From assembly GCF_019890635.1 (NCBI RefSeq), contig NZ_JAIOAB010000009.1, positions 94,193-158,192 on the forward strand: a stretch of DNA of 64,000 nucleotides, given 5' to 3'. The position numbers were made by a program, and so were the translations under genes. The notes under the pieces are model-generated. The model did not search any database. It was not told the DNA's origin and saw only the letters and a list, made by a program, of their open reading frames with translations. This document shows positions 60,239-64,000 of the stretch, piece by piece (the stretch's first letter is position 1; the number at the start of each line of letters is the position of its first letter). This stretch comes from Streptomyces sennicomposti. Lineage in GTDB: Bacteria; Actinomycetota; Actinomycetes; Streptomycetales; Streptomycetaceae.

Positions 60239-61180
60239 ATGGACCAGGCACCAGGCAGCCCGCAGGGCCCGGCGGACCACGGCCCGGCCGGCCGCGGCCC
60301 GGCGGACCCGGCGCCGCACGGCGGCCAGTCCCTGCCCACCTGCTACCGCCACCCGGACCGCGAGACCGGCATCCGCTGCACCCGCTGCGAGCGGCCGATC
60401 TGCCCCGAGTGCATGGTCGACGCCTCCGTCGGCTTCCAGTGCCCGCAGTGCGCGCGCAGCGGCCAGGGCACGGGCGCCGCGCCCGCGGCCGCCCGGCCGC
60501 GCACCCTCGCCGGCGGCTCGGTGGCGGCCGACCCGCGGCTGGTCACCAAGGTGCTGATCGGCCTCAACCTGGCCTTCTTCCTGGTCCAGCTGTCGGTGGG
60601 CGACGCCTTCACCGACCGCTTCAGCCTCCTCGGCCAGGCCTACGTTCCACAGTTCAACTCGGTGGAGGGCGTCGCGCAGGGCCAGTGGTACCGGCTGATC
60701 ACCGCGATGTTCCTGCACGCCAACTACTTCCACATCCTGTTCAACATGCTCAGCCTGTGGTGGATCGGCGGCCCGCTGGAGGCGGCGCTCGGCCGCGCCC
60801 GCTATCTGGCGCTCTACTTCGTCTCCGGGCTGGCCGGCAGCGCCCTCACCTATCTGCTCGCCGCCCCGAACCAGCCCTCGCTCGGCGCGTCCGGCGCGAT
60901 CTTCGGCCTGTTCGGCGCGACCGCCGTGCTGATGCGCCGGCTCCGCTACGACATGCGGCCCGTCATCGCCCTGCTGGTGATCAACCTGATCATCACCTTC
61001 GGCTGGGGCAGCATCGCCTGGCAGGCCCACATCGGCGGCCTGGTGGCCGGTGTGGTGGTGGGCTACGCGATGGTCCACGCCCCGCGCGAGCGGCGCTCGC
61101 TGATCCAGTACGGCACCTGTGCGGTGGTGCTGGCCGCCGCGGTCGTCATGACCGTGATCAGAACGGGCCAGCTGGGCTGA
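60239..61180 (+). CDS. Rhomboid-family intramembrane serine protease
   Basis: A 313-residue membrane protease. The N-terminal Cys/His cluster (CYRHPDRETGIRCTRCERPICPECM, then FQCPQC) looks like a B-box-type zinc site. The rhomboid core has LHANYFHILFNMLSLWWIGGPLE and the catalytic serine in LGASGAIFGLFGA. The catalytic histidine is in IAWQAHIGGLVAGVVVGYAMVH. The ATG start follows GAGGGGACC. Confidence 0.93.
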   Translation: MDQAPGSPQGPADHGPAGRGPADPAPHGGQSLPTCYRHPDRETGIRCTRCERPICPECMVDASVGFQCPQCARSGQGTGAAPAAARPRTLAGGSVAADPRLVTKVLIGLNLAFFLVQLSVGDAFTDRFSLLGQAYVPQFNSVEGVAQGQWYRLITAMFLHANYFHILFNMLSLWWIGGPLEAALGRARYLALYFVSGLAGSALTYLLAAPNQPSLGASGAIFGLFGATAVLMRRLRYDMRPVIALLVINLIITFGWGSIAWQAHIGGLVAGVVVGYAMVHAPRERRSLIQYGTCAVVLAAAVVMTVIRTGQLG

Positions 61181-61240
61181 CCCGGCTGCCGACACGGGGC
61201 GGCTGGGCCGACCCGGCTGCCGGCCGCTCGGTGCACACTC

Positions 61241-61452
61241 TTGTCCACAGTGTGTGCCGGATCTTGTGCACAGTGTGCGGGAACAGCTGTGCCCCCTGCC
61301 GTGACCTTGGTTTGTGCAGGTCAGGCAGGGGGCGAACAGGTTGCCGAATGGCGGTGCGACAGTCGTACCGGCGTCAATGGCGGACTGGTTATCCACAGAT
61401 CGTCGGAGTTTTCCCCAGGCCTCGTGTGGAAATTCGAGCAACCTGTGGATAA
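61241..61452. promoter_or_regulatory. DnaA-box cluster outside oriC
   Basis: Three perfect boxes are present: TTGTCCACA at 61241-61249, TTATCCACA at 61389-61397 and the reverse TGTGGATAA at 61444-61452. TTGTGCACA at 61264-61272 is one mismatch off. They lie in the 388-bp gene-free gap between rhomboid and crgA. Clusters of this kind outside oriC are known in S. coelicolor to titrate DnaA and affect replication timing. Confidence 0.8.
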
Positions 61453-61568
61453 CTCAGCGAACAGCCGTGGGCAGAGCTGCCGTCACGGCCGGGCGGACAT
61501 CCTCGCTCCACCCGCTGTGACCTGCTGCTTCACCGGTCCGCAGCGGTGGCTCCCGGGCGTGCGGACCG

Positions 61569-61823
61569 CTACTTCCACTGGGTGGAGACGGCGAAGCCGG
61601 CGGCGATGAAACCGAAACCGACCACGATGTTCCAGTTGTCCAGCGAGTCGATGGGCAGCGTCCCGTCGGTCACGTAGAAGACGACGATCCACGCCAGGCC
61701 GATGACGAACATCGCCAGCATGACCGGCGCCACCCAGCCGCGGTTCTCCAGCTTGATGACCGCCGCCTGCTTCGCCGGCGGCGGCGTGTAGTCGGCCTTC
61801 TTGCGGATACGTGACTTCGGCAC
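61569..61823 (-). CDS. crgA: Cell division protein CrgA
   Basis: An 84-residue membrane protein that restrains Z-ring formation during Streptomyces growth and sporulation. It has [30 protein letters not shown], then two TMs ([21 protein letters not shown] and [16 protein letters not shown]) and the end QWK. The GTG start with AGGAGA gives the expected length. It is divergent from the DUF881 gene. Confidence 0.96.
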   Translation of the reverse strand: MPKSRIRKKADYTPPPAKQAAVIKLENRGWVAPVMLAMFVIGLAWIVVFYVTDGTLPIDSLDNWNIVVGFGFIAAGFAVSTQWK

Positions 61824-61985
61824 GAGGGTCTCTCCTGTCGATGCGCTGCGTGGCCGCGCAGGGAACTGGACTGGCTCCGGGGCAGCGTACAGGGGCACTG
61901 CGAGGGGACTACAAGGGGAAACGGGCACTCCCCCGGGCGTCCGTTAGCGTAGTGCTTCCGCGGCGCTGAAGGAGATAAGGGTACG

Positions 61986-62783
61986 TTGAGCAATTCCGCC
62001 GACTCCCCCGGGACGGACACCGGTACCGGTACGGGCACCGGCCCGGCCCCCGCGCGCCGCTTCCCGCCCGTGCGGATCCTCACCGTGGCCGTCTTCGCGC
62101 TGGCCGGGCTGATCTTCTTCACCAGCTTCGACACGGCCAAGGGCACCAACATCCGCACGGACACCTCCCTGCTGAAGCTGTCCGACCTGATCCAGGAGCG
62201 CAGCCGCAAGAACAAGGAGCTGGACGAGTCCAACGCCGCCCTGCGCGACGACGTCGAGGCCCTGGCCGAGAGCGACGACGGCAGCAGCGGCGCCCAGGAC
62301 CGCAGGCTGTCCGGCCTGGAGAAGGCGGCGGGCACCCAGCCGGTCAAGGGCGAGGCCGTCACCGTCACGCTGAACGACGCCCCGCCCGACGCCACCGCCA
62401 AGCTGCCCGGCTATCCCGAGCCGCAGCCCGACTACCTCGTCATCCACCAGCAGGACCTCCAGGCCGTGGTCAACGCCCTGTGGAACGGCGGCGCCCAGGG
62501 CATCAAGGTCATGGACCAGCGGCTGATCTCCACCAGCGCCGTGCGCTGCGTCGGCAACACCCTGATCCTCCAGGGCCGCGTCTACTCCCCGCCGTACAAG
62601 ATCACGGCGGTCGGCGACCCGGACCGGCTGAAGAAGGCGCTCGCCGACTCCCCGGCGATCCAGAACTACATGGTGTACGTCAACGTCTACGGCCTCGGCT
62701 GGAAGGTCACCGAGGACGGCGCCGTCACCCTTCCCGGTTACTCGGGCACCGTCGACCTGCACTACGCCCAGCCCGTGGGGTAG
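61986..62783 (+). CDS. DUF881-family protein
   Basis: A 265-residue protein with a TTG start and AAGGAG upstream. It has a Thr/Gly-rich N-terminus, one TM (VRILTVAVFALAGLIFFTSFD), a coiled coil (LIQERSRKNKELDESNAALRDDVEAL) and the DUF881 domain (DYLVIHQQDLQAVVNALWNGGAQGIKVMDQRLI). It neighbours crgA in many actinobacteria, which suggests an envelope or division role. Confidence 0.9.
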   Translation: MSNSADSPGTDTGTGTGTGPAPARRFPPVRILTVAVFALAGLIFFTSFDTAKGTNIRTDTSLLKLSDLIQERSRKNKELDESNAALRDDVEALAESDDGSSGAQDRRLSGLEKAAGTQPVKGEAVTVTLNDAPPDATAKLPGYPEPQPDYLVIHQQDLQAVVNALWNGGAQGIKVMDQRLISTSAVRCVGNTLILQGRVYSPPYKITAVGDPDRLKKALADSPAIQNYMVYVNVYGLGWKVTEDGAVTLPGYSGTVDLHYAQPVG

Positions 62784-62786
62784 CCG

Positions 62787-62795
62787 TTGTCCACA
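62787..62795 (+). promoter_or_regulatory. Isolated consensus DnaA box
   Basis: TTGTCCACA three bases after the DUF881 stop, 1.3 kb from the cluster at 61241. Confidence 0.7.
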
Positions 62796-62879
62796 GGCCG
62801 GGAAACAGAGGACCCCGCGCCGCTAGTCTGGTCCGGTACGGCGTGAATCCGGTGCCGTGGCAAGACGGGAAGGGACGGC

Positions 62880-63041
62880 ATGTACGGCTGGATCTGGCGG
62901 CATCTGCCGGGTAACGCGTGGGCGAAGGCGCTGGTCTCACTGGTGCTGGTCCTGGCCGTGGTCTACGTCCTGTTCCAGTACGTCTTCCCGTGGGCCGAGC
63001 CGCTGCTTCCCTTCAACGATGTGACGGTGGACAACCAGTGA
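62880..63041 (+). CDS. Small membrane protein upstream of pabA
   Basis: A 53-residue protein MYGWIWRHLPGNAWAKALVSL, then VLVLAVVYVLFQYVFPWAEPLLPFNDVTVDNQ, with AAGGGA before the ATG. One TM and a short acidic outside tail. Its stop overlaps the pabA GTG by four bases, so it is translationally coupled to pabA. Function unknown. Confidence 0.82.
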   Translation: MYGWIWRHLPGNAWAKALVSLVLVLAVVYVLFQYVFPWAEPLLPFNDVTVDNQ

Positions 63042-63676
63042 GTGCGCGGATTCTCGTCGTCGACAACTACGACAGCTTCGTCTTCAACCTGGTCCAGTAC
63101 CTGTACCAGCTCGGCGCCGAGTGCGAGGTGCTGCGCAACGACGAGGTGTCGACGGCGCACGCCCAGGACGGCTTCGACGGCGTGCTGCTCTCGCCCGGGC
63201 CGGGCACGCCCGAGCAGGCCGGGGTGTGCGTCGACATGGTCCGGCACTGCGCGGCCACCGGCGTCCCGGTCTTCGGCGTCTGCCTCGGCATGCAGTCGAT
63301 GCAGGTGGCCTACGGCGGCGTGGTGGACCGCGCGCCCGAGCTGCTGCACGGCAAGACCTCGCCGGTCGAGCACGAGGGCAAGGGCGTCTTCGCCGGACTG
63401 CCCTCCCCCTTCACGGCGACCCGCTACCACTCGCTGGCCGCCGAGCCGGCCACCGTCCCGGCCGAGCTGGAGGTCACGGCCCGCACCCACGACGGCATCG
63501 TCATGGGCCTGCGTCACCGTGAACTCCCCGTGGAGGGCGTGCAGTTCCACCCCGAGTCGGTGCTGACCGAGCACGGGCACCGGATGCTGGCCAACTGGCT
63601 GGCGGAGTGCGGCGACCAGCAGGCCGTGGCGAGGTCGGCGGGGCTCGCCCCGGTGGTGGGCAGGGCCACGGCGTGA
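63038..63676 (+). CDS. pabA: Aminodeoxychorismate synthase/anthranilate synthase glutamine amidotransferase component
   Basis: A 212-residue class I glutaminase. It has ILVVDNYDSFVFNLVQYL, LLSPGPGTPEQAG, the nucleophile cysteine in FGVCLGMQSMQ, and the His-Glu pair in VQFHPESVLTEHG. It provides ammonia for p-aminobenzoate (folate) synthesis, or for anthranilate in amphibolic versions; the synthase subunit is not in the window. The GTG start overlaps the previous stop. Confidence 0.93.
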   Translation: MSARILVVDNYDSFVFNLVQYLYQLGAECEVLRNDEVSTAHAQDGFDGVLLSPGPGTPEQAGVCVDMVRHCAATGVPVFGVCLGMQSMQVAYGGVVDRAPELLHGKTSPVEHEGKGVFAGLPSPFTATRYHSLAAEPATVPAELEVTARTHDGIVMGLRHRELPVEGVQFHPESVLTEHGHRMLANWLAECGDQQAVARSAGLAPVVGRATA

Positions 63677-64000
63677 CCGCGCTGCGCCCCGAGCGCGAGT
63701 CCGGCGCCGACCGCTACGGCACGGAGGCGTACGACGCCGCCGGCGAGCCGTACGCCCCGGCGCCGTACGACCCGCACGGCTCGGCGGCGCGGCACGGCAC
63801 GCGCGCCCCGCGCGGCACGGCGCCGCCGCAGGCCCCGGGCGGGGCGGCGGGACCGTACGCCCCGGGTGGTTCGGCGGGAGCGTATGACGCACGCGGTGCG
63901 GCGGGGGCGGTTGAAGCACCCGGGGGGGGGGGCCCCGGAGGGAGAGGGGCGTGGGGGGGAAGAGAGGGGTTCCCCGGGGTGGATGTCGGGGGGGGCGGGT
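63673..64000 (+). CDS. N-terminus of a probable class E sortase (partial)
   Basis: The GTG overlaps the pabA stop by four bases and the frame stays open to the window edge. Visible residues (VTALRPERESGADRYGTEAYDAAGEPYAPAPYDPHG) are disordered and Ala/Gly/Pro/Tyr-rich, as in the cytoplasmic leaders of Streptomyces class E sortases that lie beside pabA. No catalytic part is visible, so the assignment rests on gene order. The last ~100 bases are doubtful sequence. Confidence 0.5.
   Translation, partial: MTALRPERESGADRYGTEAYDAAGEPYAPAPYDPHGSAARHGTRAPRGTAPPQAPGGAAGPYAPGGSAGAYDARGAAGAVEAPGGGGPGGRGAWGGREGFPGVDVGGGG

Overview
The window is the replication-origin region of a Streptomyces chromosome (or a very close relative). 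The DNA is very GC-rich with GTG starts common. The gene order is the conserved Streptomyces one around oriC: inositol-phosphate synthase, cca, DUF6049, murJ, pseudokinase, sigM-rsmA, trxBA, parAB, rsmG, khpB, yidC, yidD, rnpA, rpmH, dnaA, oriC, dnaN, gnd, recF, DciA-like, gyrB, gyrA, DUF3566, tRNA-Ile. Species cannot be named from sequence alone. No transposase, IS, CRISPR array or rRNA was seen.

Left part (1-26 kb): cell-envelope and housekeeping genes. These are a bifunctional penicillin-binding protein, a PadR regulator with a 23-bp palindromic operator candidate, myo-inositol-1-phosphate synthase, an MFS transporter, CCA-adding enzyme, the lipid II flippase MurJ with a separate pseudokinase partner, SigM with its anti-sigma factor RsmA, and the thioredoxin system behind a textbook SigR promoter. 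The chromosome-segregation operon parAB follows, then the conserved rsmG-khpB-yidC-yidD-rnpA-rpmH block. Nine parS-type sites (GTTTCACGTGAAAC, one with a single mismatch) lie between 415 and 22429. Some are intergenic and next to or inside terminators, others are inside rsmA, parB and parA coding sequence.

Centre (26-41 kb): dnaA with two DnaA boxes in its promoter region, oriC (about 19 recognisable DnaA boxes between dnaA and dnaN), the replication and topology genes, tRNA-Ile(GAU), and two very small Streptomyces-type proteins (DUF6344-like and DLW-39-like).

Right-centre (41-46 kb): a secreted or membrane protein, a Ser/Thr kinase with a repetitive linker, an HTH protein and tRNA-Ala(UGC). 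About 440 bp further on lies a decayed copy of the tRNA-Ala 3' end and its flank, which hints at an old insertion.

Accessory part (46-58 kb): the most interesting segment is a complete-looking gamma-butyrolactone/butenolide-type signalling locus. It has an AfsA/ScbA-family synthase, a divergent ScbR-type TetR receptor, a near-perfect ARE operator between them, a second TetR regulator, a HAD phosphatase, an acyl-CoA-dehydrogenase-fold flavoenzyme and a LysR protein reduced to its HTH domain. Next to it is an operon (PLP-dependent decarboxylase, adenylate-forming enzyme, EamA exporter) whose promoter region carries an ARE-like site. I infer that a diffusible hormone controls both its own synthesis and this small biosynthetic/export operon.

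Right end (58-64 kb): back to the core. It holds a SAM methyltransferase, DUF5324, cyclophilin, a rhomboid protease, an extra-oriC cluster of consensus DnaA boxes, crgA, DUF881, a small membrane protein, pabA and the start of a sortase-type gene. The last ~100 bases are full of G runs and look like poor-quality contig-end sequence.
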